50,997 bases of DNA, from the NCBI RefSeq assembly GCF_004151105.1, contig NZ_PHRF01000027.1:1-50997 (forward strand), written 5' to 3'. Positions 30,221-39,352 of this stretch are shown here, one piece after another. The number at the start of each line of letters is the position of its first letter. Within the stretch, counting starts at the first letter, position 1. The position numbers were made by a program, and so were the translations under genes. Origin of the DNA: Streptomyces sp. L-9-10 (lineage in GTDB: Bacteria; Actinomycetota; Actinomycetes; Streptomycetales; Streptomycetaceae). The notes beneath the pieces were generated by a model. It was not told the DNA's origin. It saw only the letters and a program-made list of their open reading frames with translations, and did not search any database.

Positions 30221-30262
30221 CCCGCGACCCGCGACCCGCGACCCGTGACCTGCGACCCGCGA
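30221..30262. repeat. Six tandem 7-bp repeats between nysDII and nysN
   Basis: The unit CCCGCGA occurs six times head to tail, four exact and two with one change. It begins right after the nysDII stop codon and fills most of the 71-bp gap before nysN. Confidence 0.9.
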
Positions 30263-30290
30263 CGTTCCGATCCCCAGGGGAATTGAGAAG

Positions 30291-31466
30291 ATGACAACTA
30301 CCGACAGGTGCCCGGTCGCCTTCCCGCTGCGGCGGCCCGGCCAGTCCTTTCCGCCGCCGGAGTACCAGGGCTTCCGCGAGCGGGACGGGCTGGTTCGTAC
30401 GACGCTGCCCTCCGGGGTCCCGGTGTGGCTGGTGACGCGGCACGAAGACGTGCGTACGGTCCTCACCGATCCGCGTATCAGCTCCAACCCCTCGCACCCG
30501 GGCTTCCCCCGCGCGGCGAAGACCGGGGGCGTCCCGTCCCAGGACGAGGTGCCCGGCTGGTTCGTGGCGCTGGACCCGCCGGAGCACGGCCGGTTCCGCA
30601 AGACGCTGATTCCGGAGTTCACCGTCCGCAAGGTCAGGGAGATGCGGCCGGCCATCCAGCAGATCGTCGACGAGCGCGTCGACGCGATGCTCGCGGCGGG
30701 CAACACCGCCGATCTGATCGCGGACTTCGCGCTGTCCGTACCGTCCCTGGTCATCTCCAGTCTGCTCGGGGTGCCCAACGCCGACCGGGACTTCTTCGAG
30801 ACCAAGACCCGGGTGCTGGTGACGCTCACCTCCACGGACGAGCAGCGGCAGGCCGCGTCCACGGCGCTGCTGCGCTATCTCAACCGGCTGATCACCATCA
30901 AGCAGAAGCGGCCGGGCGACGATCTGATCAGTCAGCTGCTGGCCGAGGGGACGCTGAGCAAGCAGGAACTGTCCGGTGTCTCGATGCTGCTGCTGATCGC
31001 CGGGCACGAGACGACGGCGAACAACATCGGGCTCGGGGTCGTCACCCTGCTGTCCAACCCGCGGTGGATCGGCGACGAACGGGCGGTAGAGGAGCTGCTG
31101 CGCTACTACTCGGTCGCCGACCTGGTCGCCTTCCGGGTGGCCGTCGAGGACGTGGAGATCGGCGGACAGCTCATCAGGGCGGGCGAGGGCATCATCCCGC
31201 TGGTCGCCGCGGCCAACCACGACGGGACCGTCTTCGAGCGCCCCGACGAGTTCGACCCGAGCAGGTCCGCACGCTCGCATGTGGCGTTCGGTTACGGCGT
31301 GCACCAGTGCCTGGGCCAGAACCTGGTCAGGGTCGAGATGGACATCGCCTACCGGACCCTGTTCGAGCGGATCCCGACGCTGGAACTGGCCGTGCCGGTC
31401 GAGGAGTTGCCGCTCAAGTACGACGGAGTGCTGTACGGGCTGCACGCCCTGCCCGTCCGCTGGTAG
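30291..31466 (+). CDS. nysN: Cytochrome P450 for branch-methyl oxidation (NysN/AmphN/PimG-like, CYP105 type)
   Basis: This 391-residue bacterial P450 has the heme-binding FGYGVHQCLG with Cys ligand C340, the ExxR motif in EELLRYY, and a canonical I-helix AGHETTANN with its conserved Thr. AGGGGA lies about nine bases before the ATG. In nystatin, amphotericin and pimaricin the equivalent enzyme oxidises the methyl branch beside the glycosylated carbon to a carboxylic acid. Position and sequence style support that role: the gene follows the aminotransferase and sits 56 bp before a ferredoxin gene that can supply electrons. Substrate assignment is from homology and synteny. The branch methyl itself would be installed by a module of NysI, outside the window. 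Confidence 0.9.
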   Translation: MTTTDRCPVAFPLRRPGQSFPPPEYQGFRERDGLVRTTLPSGVPVWLVTRHEDVRTVLTDPRISSNPSHPGFPRAAKTGGVPSQDEVPGWFVALDPPEHGRFRKTLIPEFTVRKVREMRPAIQQIVDERVDAMLAAGNTADLIADFALSVPSLVISSLLGVPNADRDFFETKTRVLVTLTSTDEQRQAASTALLRYLNRLITIKQKRPGDDLISQLLAEGTLSKQELSGVSMLLLIAGHETTANNIGLGVVTLLSNPRWIGDERAVEELLRYYSVADLVAFRVAVEDVEIGGQLIRAGEGIIPLVAAANHDGTVFERPDEFDPSRSARSHVAFGYGVHQCLGQNLVRVEMDIAYRTLFERIPTLELAVPVEELPLKYDGVLYGLHALPVRW

Positions 31467-31522
31467 ACCGGCCGGCGCAGGTGAGGGAAGACGCACGACC
31501 GCAGGTAACCGACGGAGGAATG

Positions 31523-31720
31523 ATGGTGCGCATCAGCGTGGACACCGAACGCTGTGTGGGAGCGGGGCAGTGTGTGCTGTCCGCTCCCGATGTCTTCGAC
31601 CAGGACGACTCCGGGATCGTCATGGTCCTGGAGGAGCCCGGGGACGAGCCGGGGCGGGAGGCCGCGCGGCAGGCGGGGCTGATCTGCCCGTCCCGGGCGA
31701 TCACCGTCGACGAGAGCTGA
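31523..31720 (+). CDS. nysM: Small [3Fe-4S] ferredoxin (NysM/AmphM/PimF-like)
   Basis: This 65-residue ferredoxin is the probable electron donor to the P450s of the cluster. Cysteines C11, C17 and C55 fit the CxxAxxC...CP pattern of actinomycete 3Fe-4S ferredoxins; position 14 is Ala where a fourth Cys would make a 4Fe-4S cluster. It follows nysN in the same unit. GGAGG at 31514-31518 serves either of two adjacent ATGs (31520 or 31523). I prefer 31523 on spacing. The matching reductase is not in the window and may be a housekeeping protein. Confidence 0.9.
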   Translation: MVRISVDTERCVGAGQCVLSAPDVFDQDDSGIVMVLEEPGDEPGREAARQAGLICPSRAITVDES

Positions 31721-31739
31721 ACGGACGCCGCACACACGT

Positions 31740-31780
31740 CACGGGCTCTGCCCCCACCGGCGGTGGGGGCAGAGCCCGTG
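31740..31780. terminator. Strong bidirectional hairpin terminator between nysM and nysL
   Basis: A perfect inverted repeat (20-nt arms 31740-31759 and 31761-31780) lies between the convergent ends of nysM (stop 31720) and nysL (stop 31809). The usable stem is about 17-18 bp with a CCGGCGG-type loop. It should end transcription from both sides. Confidence 0.85.
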
Positions 31781-31808
31781 GTGATGTCCCGCCGGGACCG
31801 GGTCCGTG

Positions 31809-32993
31809 CTACCAGGTGACCGGCAGTTCGGTGAGGCCGGACGAGAGCTGGCCGCCCAGCACCTGGAGCTCCTCCACCGGGAGGGCCAGTCGCAGTCCCG
31901 GCAGGCGTGTGAAGAGCAGGGTGTACGCCGTCTTCAGCTGCATCCGGGCCAGCGGGGCGCCGATGCAGTGCCACATCCCGTGACCGAACGTCAGATGCGG
32001 GTTGGGCGAGCGCGTGATGTCGAACAGCTCCGGGTCGTCGAAGACCTGGGTGTCGAAGTTGGAGAGGGTGAAGTCGAGCAGGACCAGGTCACCGAACCGT
32101 ATGGTGACCCCGCCGATCTCGACGTCCTCGGTGGCGTACCGCGGCAGCACCGACCCGCCCGCTTTCGCCGCGCGCAGGATCTCCTCCACGGCCCCCGACA
32201 TCAGCTTCGGGTCCGCCAGCGCCGCGTCGCGCTGCTCGGGGTAGAGGGCGAACAGCACGACACCGAGGTCGATATGGCTGGCGACGGCCTCCAGACCGGC
32301 GAAGAGCACCCCGGCCGCTATCGGCCCGATACGCTCGTCCGAGGGCTCGTTCACACACAGCCGGGAGATCACGTCGTCGCCGGGCTCGGCCCTCTTGCGG
32401 CCCGCCAGCTCCACCAGATAGCCGAAGAGGTCCTGCTGTCCGTCCTGGACGGTGTCCGGGTCGTCCAGACCGCCCATCCGGGACAGCAGGGTGACGAGCA
32501 GGCCGCGGTCCTCGGCGGGCACACCGATGAGTTCACCGAGCACGGACAGCGAGAACGGCAGGGAGAACCCGCCGTGCAGATCGGCGGGCGGCCCCTGGGC
32601 GACGAAGCCCTCCAGCAGGCCCTCCGCGATGGCCTCGACCTTCGGCATCATATTGAGCACACGCCGGGCCGAGAAGTTCGGGGTGAGCATCGCGCGGGTC
32701 TCGGTGTGCAGCTTCCGTGCCAGCTCGGCGTCGTCGCTGACGAGCATGTCCAGGAACGGGTTCTGGACATAGCGCGGGGCGTTCGCCGGGTCGGGGTGCG
32801 CGCGGGCCAGCCGCTCGTCACGGAGCAGTTCCTTGAGTTCGGCGTGGCGGGTCACCAGCCATCCCTCGTCGCCTGCGGGGGTCCGCACCTTGCAGACGGG
32901 GCTCCGGGTCTGGAGGTCGCGCAGCAGCGGACTCAGCCGCAGCACGGTGGGCGGCACGCCCCTGAGCGACGGCAGCTCGCGGGATGTGGTCAT
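31809..32993 (-). CDS. nysL: Cytochrome P450 polyol hydroxylase (NysL/AmphL/PimD-like, CYP161A type)
   Basis: This 394-residue P450 has the heme motif [10 protein letters not shown] with ligand C343 and ExxR in EEILRAAK. Its position beside the last PKS module matches nysL and amphL. NysL hydroxylates C10, AmphL hydroxylates C8, and PimD is an epoxidase of the same family. A nystatin-like C10 hydroxylation is more likely here because the NysJ domain pattern is nystatin-like. The I-helix reads [11 protein letters not shown], where most P450s have AGxET/D-T, so the usual oxygen-activating Thr appears to be Ala. I start at ATG 32993 with GAGGAGAG upstream; the frame is open to 33293 but would then overlap nysK. 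A GC-rich hairpin separates it from nysK. Confidence 0.88.
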   Translation of the reverse strand: MTTSRELPSLRGVPPTVLRLSPLLRDLQTRSPVCKVRTPAGDEGWLVTRHAELKELLRDERLARAHPDPANAPRYVQNPFLDMLVSDDAELARKLHTETRAMLTPNFSARRVLNMMPKVEAIAEGLLEGFVAQGPPADLHGGFSLPFSLSVLGELIGVPAEDRGLLVTLLSRMGGLDDPDTVQDGQQDLFGYLVELAGRKRAEPGDDVISRLCVNEPSDERIGPIAAGVLFAGLEAVASHIDLGVVLFALYPEQRDAALADPKLMSGAVEEILRAAKAGGSVLPRYATEDVEIGGVTIRFGDLVLLDFTLSNFDTQVFDDPELFDITRSPNPHLTFGHGMWHCIGAPLARMQLKTAYTLLFTRLPGLRLALPVEELQVLGGQLSSGLTELPVTW

Positions 32994-33068
32994 GGGGTGT
33001 CTCTCCTCTGGACGGTCGGTCGGTGGTGCGCGGGTGCCAGGTCCTGTCCGGTCTCCGCTGCCTGTGGG

Positions 33069-33121
33069 GGCGGGGCCGGGCGGGGCGGCCTCGTACGGCC
33101 ACCGCCCCGCCCGGCCCCGCC
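33069..33121 (-). terminator. GC-rich hairpin between nysK and nysL
   Basis: A perfect 20-bp inverted repeat (33069-33088 with 33102-33121) with a 13-nt loop starts seven bases after the nysK stop codon. It lies upstream of nysL, which runs in the same direction. It should end or attenuate nysK transcription, implying that nysL has its own promoter within 32994-33068 or depends on read-through. I see no clear promoter boxes in that short stretch. Confidence 0.75.
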
Positions 33122-33127
33122 AGGGGG

Positions 33128-36100
33128 TCATGCCTCGCCGTCGGGCAGGCCGCCGAGCCACTCCTCGATCGTCCGTGCCGTCAGCGCGGAGTGCTCCTTG
33201 GCGAGGGACAGATGGTTGGCGCGGATCTCGCGGATGTCGTCCGCGGGGACGCCCGCGGTGTCGAACAGGAAGCCGTCCAGCGACTCCACACACCGCACGA
33301 GCATCGTCGGCGCGGTGGTGGGCACCGTCTCGATGTCGGTCATCGCCATGAACCAGTGCGCCATCGCGGAGAGCCTGGCGCTGTTCAGCGTCACCGACGG
33401 CGAGTCGATGTCGGCCAGGTAGTACCGGGTGGTCCTGTCGAGGTCCTTGCCCTCGCCCGGCTGGTACCGGATGCTCGCGGTGTCCAGCAGGATCACCGCT
33501 TCGGGGCGGATGCCCCAGGTCTCCTCCAGCACGCCTGCGGCCAGATAGGCGAGCGAGCCGCCCGTCGAGTGGCCCACCAGGACGAAGGGTTCGCCGTCGC
33601 TGGCGTGCAGGGCGCTCTCCGCCACGATGCGGGCCGCGGCCTCGCTCGTGGCCGGCAGCAGCTCTCCGGGGGCGAACCCCATGAGCGGCAGCGCGGACAC
33701 ATGCCGTTTGCCGCGGAAGTGCGCCGCGATGCGCGCGTACTGGTGTACGCCGCCGGTGGCGCCCGGGGCGCTGACGAAGACCAGCCGGGGGCTGCTCGGG
33801 CCGTCCGCCAGGACGACGGGCGCCGACAGCTCCTCCAGGTCGGCGGGGGTCTCGAAGGTCGGCCGGGTGTTGGCGACCGCCTTCAGCATGCGCATGCCCT
33901 CGACCATCTTCCCGGCCTTCACCGCCGCGTAGAACAGTCCCTCAAGCGTCTCGTCCCGGTTCAGGGTGCCGCGCGCGGCGGCGGGGGCTCCGGCGGCGGT
34001 GCCCGGGGTACCGGCGGCCAGCTGCCCGGCCAGCTCCGCGTGGAGCCGGCGGGCGAGCTTCACGGGCGTCGCGTTGTCGAAGACCACCGAGCTGGGCAGC
34101 CGCAGCCCGAGCGCCTCCGCGAGCTGGTTGCGCAGCCCGACGGAGACCAGCGAGTCGAACCCCAGCTCCAGGAAGCCTCGTTCGGGGTCGACACCGCTCG
34201 GGTCGGGGTGGCCGAGGAGCGCGGCGGAGTAGCCCACCACCAGTTCGGTGAGCAGGCCCTCCTGCTCGGCCGGGGCCAGCAGCCGCAGCCGCTCGCGCAG
34301 GGTGACGGGCGAGCGGTCGGCCGCGGCGGCGGAGCGGCGGGTACGGGGCACCAGCTCCCGCCACAGCGCGGGCAGGGCCTGCTGCTCCTGGAGTCCGGCG
34401 ACATTGATCCGGGTCGGGACCACCGTGGCCAGGTCCCGGACGAGCGCGGCGTCGAAGAGCGCCAGACCCTCGTCGATGGCCAGCGGAGGCATGCCGCCCC
34501 GGGCCATCCGCTCCAGGTCGGCGGCGCTGACATGGCTGGTCATGCCGCTGCCCCGGCCCCAGGGACCCCAGGCGAGGGAGACCGCGGGCAGATCCTGGCT
34601 CCTGCGGTGCTGGGCGAGTGCGTCCAAGTAGGCGTTGGCCGCGGCGTAGTTGCCCTGGCCGGGGCCGCCCAGCACACCGGAGACGGAGGAGTAGAGCACG
34701 AAGGCGGCCAGATCGAGACCGCGCGTCGCCTCGTGCAGATACCAGGCGGCGTCCACCTTCGGCCGCAGTACGCGCTCCAGCAGCTCCGGCGTCAGCGAGC
34801 CGGTCAGGGCGTCGCCCAGCACACCGGCGGTGTGGACGACGGCGGTGAGCGGATGTTCCCCGGGCACACCGGCGATCAGCTCGGTCACCGACGCGCGGTC
34901 GCCCAGGTCGCAGGAGACCACGGAGGCTTCGGTGCCCCGCTCGGCCAGGGACGCGAGCAGTTCGGGCACGCCCGGGGCGTCCTGGCCGCTCCTGCTGGCC
35001 AGCAGGAGATGCCGTACGCCGTGCTCGGCGGCCAGATGGCGCGCCAGTTCCCTGCCGAGGCCGCCGGTGCCGCCGGTGATCAGAACGGTGCCCTCGGGGT
35101 CCCAGGGGCGCGCCGCGCCGCCGGCCGTGGGGGTCCCGTCGTTCTCGGGCAGCCGGGTGAGACGGCCGGCCCTGACCGTGTGGGAGCGTACGACCAGCTG
35201 CTGTTCGTCGAGGCCGAGCAGTCCGGGCAGGACCCCCGCCGACAGGAACGCGTCGTCCATGTCGACCAGCAGGAAGCTGCCGGGGTTCTCGGTCTGCGCG
35301 GACCGTACGAGGCCCCAGACCGCGGCGGCGGCCACGTCCCTGACGTCCTCGCCGTCGACGGCGACGGCTCCCCGGGTGACGAAGACCAGCCGTGCGCGCG
35401 CCAGCGCCGGTTCGTCCAGCCATTCCTGGAGGAGGCCGAGGACGAAGGTGGTGAGGGCGCGTACCGACTCGGGTCCCGCCGCCGCCGGGTCGCCGACCAC
35501 GGGCACCAGGAAGACATCGGGGGCGACACCGCTGTCGCCGACCGCGCCGGTCAGGGACTCCGCGTACGCGGTGACGGTCTCGTCGGCGCGGTGCATCGCG
35601 TAGCCCAGGTCGAGTTCGTCGACGCCGACGACCGCCCAGCGGGTGCCGGTGGCGGCCACCTGCTCGGGGACGGGCACCCAGTCGAGGGTGAGGAACTGGC
35701 CGCGCTCGGTGCCGCCGGCCGTGGGCGTGGCCCGGCGGGGCTCGCCGGAGGGCGGGCCCAGGACGAGCGAGTCGGCCGAGAGCACCGGAGCGCCCGTCGC
35801 GTCGACCGCGCTCAGCGCCACCTCGTCCGGGCCGGTCGCGGTGAGCCGTACGCGCAGGGCGGAGGCCGCGGCGGCGTGCAGGGTCAGTCCGCTCCAGGAC
35901 ACCGGGACGGCGGCGGGTGCGCCGTCGGGGTCGAGGCAGCCCGCCGCGCGGACGGCGGCGTCCAGCAGCGCCGGGTGGATCCCGAACGCGCCGGCGTCCT
36001 CGGCCGCCGAGGGCAGCGCCACCTCCGCGTAGATCTCGCCCTCGCGCCGCCAGACGCCCGACAGCCCCTGGAACACCGGCCCGTGTTCCAGGCCCGCGGC

Positions 36101-39100
36101 GGTGAGCCGTGCGTCCAGTCCGTCCAGCGCGACGGGCTCGGCATCGCGCGGCGGCCATACGGAGGTGTCGAACCCGCCGGTCTCCTCGGTCTGCCCGGCG
36201 GCCGTGAGCACACCTCGGGCGTGCGGCGTCCAGCCGTCCGTGTCGCGGCCGGCGGGCCGGGAGTGCACCGTCAGCGTCCGGTTGCCGGCGTCGTCCGACG
36301 CGCCCACCCGTACCTGCACGGTGACCGCGTCGCGCCCGGCCAGTACGAGGGGCGCGGACAGCGTCAGTTCCGCCACCCGGTCCAGGCCCGCCTGGTCGCC
36401 CGCCCGGATCGCCAACTCCGCGAAGGCCGCGCCCGGCAGCACGGTCCTGCCGGAGATCCGGTGGTCGGCGAGCCACGGATGCGACTGCGCCGACAGCCTG
36501 CCGGTCAGCACGATCTCGTCCGACTCGGCGATGGTGACGGCGGCGCCGAGCAGAGGATGCGCGGCGGCCACCAGACCGAGCCCCGGGGCGTCGCCGCCGA
36601 CCGCGCGGACCGTGGGCCAGTACCGCTCGCTCCGGAAGGCGTACGTCGGCAGCTCCACCCGGCGCGCGCCGGTGCCGGCGAACAGCCCGGCCCAGTCCAC
36701 CGCGACACCGCGCGTGTACAGCGCGGCGAGCGCGGTGACGGCCGTGGTCTCCTCGGACCGGTCCTTGCGCAGGAACGGCAGCGCCGTGACGGCCGGGTCC
36801 TGGACGGATTCGGGTACGAGGGCGGAGAGCACCGCGTCGGGGCCCAGCTCCAGGAAGGTCCGTACGCCGCGTCCGGCCAGCGTGCGCACACCGTCGCCGA
36901 ACCGCACGGCCTCGCGGACATGACGGACCCAGTAGCCGGGGTCGGTGAGTTCGCCGGTGGTGGCCACCTCACCGGTCAGGTTCGAGACGACAGGTACGGC
37001 CGGCTCCTGGACGGCGAGCCCCGCCACCACCTCGCGGAACGCGTCGAGCATGGGCTCCATCAGCGGCGAGTGGAACGCGTGACTGACCGCGAGCCGGGTG
37101 GTCTTGCGGCCGTCGGCCGCCAGCCGGGCCGCGAGGTCGAGCACCGCGGCCTCGTCGCCGGAGACGACCACCGCGTCGGGGCCGTTGACCGCGGCGACCG
37201 ACACCCGGTCGGTCAGCAGCGGTGTGATCTCGTCCTCGGTGGCCCGGACGGCGGCCATCGCGCCCCCGGCGGGCAGCGCCCGCATCAGCCGGGCGCGTGC
37301 GGCGACCAGCCGGCAGGCGTCTTCCAGCGAGAACACCCCGGCCACATGCGCGGCCGTGATCTCGCCGACGGAGTGCCCGGCCAGGAAGTCCGGTGTGACG
37401 CCCCAGGAGCGGACCAGCCGGTACAGCGCGACCTCGACGGCGAACAGGGCGGGCTGGGTACGGCCGGTGTCGTTCAGCGCGTCCGCGTCGTCGCCCCAGA
37501 TGACGTCGCGCAGCGGACGGTCCAACTCGCCGTCCAGCTGGGCCAGTACGGCGTCCAGGGCCTCCGCGAAGACGGGGAAGCGTGCGTACAGCTCCCGGCC
37601 CATCCCGATGCGCTGCGAGCCCTGCCCGGAGAAGAGCACGGCGAGCGCGCCCTTGCCCGAGGTCCCGCGCGCCACCTCGACGGGCGCCCCGCCTTCGCTG
37701 CCGGGGGTGGCCAGCAGCACCGCGCGGTGCTCGAAGGCGGTGCGGGTCGTGGCGAGCGAGAAGCCGATGTCGAGCGGGTCGCCGCCGGGCTCGTCCGCGA
37801 AGGCGCGGATCCGGTCCAGCTGTGCGTCGAGCGCGGCCCCGCCACGGCCCGACACCGGCCAGGGCACTGCCTTCGCCGTCACGGCGGGCTCCGGCTCCGG
37901 CTCGGGCTCGTCCGCCGCCCCGGCGGGCGGCGCCTGCTCGATGACCACATGCGCGTTGGTGCCGCTGATACCGAACGACGACACGCCGGCGCGGCGCACC
38001 CGGTCGCCCTCCGGCCACGCCACCGGTTCGGTCAGCAGCCGTACGTGACCGGCCGTCCAGTCCACGTGCGAGGAGGGCGCGTCCACGTGCAGCGTCCTCG
38101 GCAGCACGCCGTTGCGGAGCGCGAGCACGATCTTCATGACACCCGCGACGCCCGCCGCCGCCTGGGTGTGTCCGATGTTCGACTTGACCGCGCCGAGCCA
38201 CAGCGGGCGCTCCGGCTCGCGGTCCTGGCCGTAGGTGGCGAGCAGGGCGCCCGCCTCGATCGGATCGCCCAGGGTGGTGCCCGTACCGTGTGCCTCGACC
38301 GCGTCCACATCGGACGGGGAGAGTCCGGCGCCGGCCAGCGCCTGGCGGATCACCCGTTGCTGGGAGGGGCCGTTGGGCGCGCTGAGGCCGTTGGACGCGC
38401 CGTCCTGGTTGACCGCGCTGCCGCGCAGTACCGCGAGGACGGGGTGCCCGTTGCGCTGGGCGTCGGACAGCCGCTCGACGACCAGCAGGCCGGCGCCCTC
38501 GGACCAGGCGGTGCCGTCCGCCGCGTCCGAGAAGGCCTTGCAGCGCCCGTCGGCGGCCAGCCCGCCCTGGACGCTGAACCCGGCGAAGCTGGAGGAGGTC
38601 GCCATCACGGTCACCCCGCCGGCCAGCGCCAGCGCGCATTCGCCGTTGCGTACGGCCTGCGCGGCGAGGTGCAGGGTCACCAGCGAGGACGAGCACGCGG
38701 TGTCGAGCGTGACCGCGGGGCCTTCGAGTCCGAGGACGAACGAGAGCCGGCCCGACAGGACGCTCGCCGCGAGGCCGTTGCCCGCGTAGCCGCCCATGTC
38801 GTCGCGCGAGGCGAGCACCAGGTGCGCGTAGTCCTGGGAGTTGGTGCCGACGAACACACCGGTCCTGCTGCCGCGCAGGGTGGCCGGGTCGATGCCGGAG
38901 CGCTCGACGGCCTCCCAGGCCACTTCCAGGAGCAGCCGCTGCTGCGGGTCCATGGCGAGGGCCTCGCGCGGCGAGATGTCGAAGAAGCCCGGGTCGAACC
39001 CGGGTGCGTCGTGGACGAAGCCGCCCTCCTGGGTGGCGCTGCTTCCCTCTCCGCCGCCGGCGAGTACGTCCAGGTCCCAGCCGCGGTCGTCGGGGAATCC

Positions 39101-39301
39101 GGAGATGGCGCTCCGGCCGTCGGCGAGCAGCGCCCACAGATCCTCGGGAGACCGGACCCCGCCCGGGAACCTGCATCCCATCCCGACGATCGCGACCGGT
39201 TCGTGGCGGCCGGATTCGGCCTCTTCGAGTCGTTGGCGGGTCTGGTGCAGATCCGTCGTGACCCACTTCAGGTATTCGACGAGTTTCTTTTCGTCCGGCA
39301 T
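33128..39301 (-). CDS. nysK: NysK/AmphK-like final PKS module with thioesterase (module 18)
   Basis: This 2057-residue protein is KS-AT-DH-KR-ACP-TE and should add the last two carbons, then cyclise and release the macrolactone. Residues 1-35 are a docking coiled coil. The KS has C203. The AT has S644 (GHSVGE) and H741 (HAFH), so malonyl. The DH has H947 in [11 protein letters not shown] and D1114 in HPALLDA, but HGPVFQGL in place of YGPVFQGL. The KR has VLGDA instead of LDD, and Y1552. The ACP serine is S1717. The TE has S1912 (GHSTGG), D1940 and H2030, with the spacing of macrocyclising TEs. Nystatin-type products keep the C3 hydroxyl, so the DH should not act in spite of its intact dyad. 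ATG 39301 has GAGGAAGG upstream and lies 51 bp after nysJ. Confidence 0.94.
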   Translation of the reverse strand: MPDEKKLVEYLKWVTTDLHQTRQRLEEAESGRHEPVAIVGMGCRFPGGVRSPEDLWALLADGRSAISGFPDDRGWDLDVLAGGGEGSSATQEGGFVHDAPGFDPGFFDISPREALAMDPQQRLLLEVAWEAVERSGIDPATLRGSRTGVFVGTNSQDYAHLVLASRDDMGGYAGNGLAASVLSGRLSFVLGLEGPAVTLDTACSSSLVTLHLAAQAVRNGECALALAGGVTVMATSSSFAGFSVQGGLAADGRCKAFSDAADGTAWSEGAGLLVVERLSDAQRNGHPVLAVLRGSAVNQDGASNGLSAPNGPSQQRVIRQALAGAGLSPSDVDAVEAHGTGTTLGDPIEAGALLATYGQDREPERPLWLGAVKSNIGHTQAAAGVAGVMKIVLALRNGVLPRTLHVDAPSSHVDWTAGHVRLLTEPVAWPEGDRVRRAGVSSFGISGTNAHVVIEQAPPAGAADEPEPEPEPAVTAKAVPWPVSGRGGAALDAQLDRIRAFADEPGGDPLDIGFSLATTRTAFEHRAVLLATPGSEGGAPVEVARGTSGKGALAVLFSGQGSQRIGMGRELYARFPVFAEALDAVLAQLDGELDRPLRDVIWGDDADALNDTGRTQPALFAVEVALYRLVRSWGVTPDFLAGHSVGEITAAHVAGVFSLEDACRLVAARARLMRALPAGGAMAAVRATEDEITPLLTDRVSVAAVNGPDAVVVSGDEAAVLDLAARLAADGRKTTRLAVSHAFHSPLMEPMLDAFREVVAGLAVQEPAVPVVSNLTGEVATTGELTDPGYWVRHVREAVRFGDGVRTLAGRGVRTFLELGPDAVLSALVPESVQDPAVTALPFLRKDRSEETTAVTALAALYTRGVAVDWAGLFAGTGARRVELPTYAFRSERYWPTVRAVGGDAPGLGLVAAAHPLLGAAVTIAESDEIVLTGRLSAQSHPWLADHRISGRTVLPGAAFAELAIRAGDQAGLDRVAELTLSAPLVLAGRDAVTVQVRVGASDDAGNRTLTVHSRPAGRDTDGWTPHARGVLTAAGQTEETGGFDTSVWPPRDAEPVALDGLDARLTAAGLEHGPVFQGLSGVWRREGEIYAEVALPSAAEDAGAFGIHPALLDAAVRAAGCLDPDGAPAAVPVSWSGLTLHAAAASALRVRLTATGPDEVALSAVDATGAPVLSADSLVLGPPSGEPRRATPTAGGTERGQFLTLDWVPVPEQVAATGTRWAVVGVDELDLGYAMHRADETVTAYAESLTGAVGDSGVAPDVFLVPVVGDPAAAGPESVRALTTFVLGLLQEWLDEPALARARLVFVTRGAVAVDGEDVRDVAAAAVWGLVRSAQTENPGSFLLVDMDDAFLSAGVLPGLLGLDEQQLVVRSHTVRAGRLTRLPENDGTPTAGGAARPWDPEGTVLITGGTGGLGRELARHLAAEHGVRHLLLASRSGQDAPGVPELLASLAERGTEASVVSCDLGDRASVTELIAGVPGEHPLTAVVHTAGVLGDALTGSLTPELLERVLRPKVDAAWYLHEATRGLDLAAFVLYSSVSGVLGGPGQGNYAAANAYLDALAQHRRSQDLPAVSLAWGPWGRGSGMTSHVSAADLERMARGGMPPLAIDEGLALFDAALVRDLATVVPTRINVAGLQEQQALPALWRELVPRTRRSAAAADRSPVTLRERLRLLAPAEQEGLLTELVVGYSAALLGHPDPSGVDPERGFLELGFDSLVSVGLRNQLAEALGLRLPSSVVFDNATPVKLARRLHAELAGQLAAGTPGTAAGAPAAARGTLNRDETLEGLFYAAVKAGKMVEGMRMLKAVANTRPTFETPADLEELSAPVVLADGPSSPRLVFVSAPGATGGVHQYARIAAHFRGKRHVSALPLMGFAPGELLPATSEAAARIVAESALHASDGEPFVLVGHSTGGSLAYLAAGVLEETWGIRPEAVILLDTASIRYQPGEGKDLDRTTRYYLADIDSPSVTLNSARLSAMAHWFMAMTDIETVPTTAPTMLVRCVESLDGFLFDTAGVPADDIREIRANHLSLAKEHSALTARTIEEWLGGLPDGEA

Positions 39302-39352
39302 CGTCCGTGAACCTTCCTCAGATGTATCGCGTGCGAAGGGAGTGGGCCCCTG

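Noticed and set aside
30221..30262. CRISPR-like array
   Set aside because: The repeats are 7 bp, directly adjacent and without spacers. They are a simple tandem repeat.
32994..33293. Upstream extension of the nysL P450 to 33293
   Set aside because: It would read through the nysK terminator hairpin and overlap the nysK thioesterase coding region. ATG 32993 has a good ribosome-binding site and a normal P450 N-terminus.
32984..39310. Very long open frame on the + strand opposite nysK (about 2100 codons)
   Set aside because: It is an antisense shadow of a GC-rich gene. The product is rich in R, H, G and Q with no domain, while the opposite strand encodes a full KS-AT-DH-KR-ACP-TE module. The same applies to the long + strand frames opposite nysC, nysA and nysJ.
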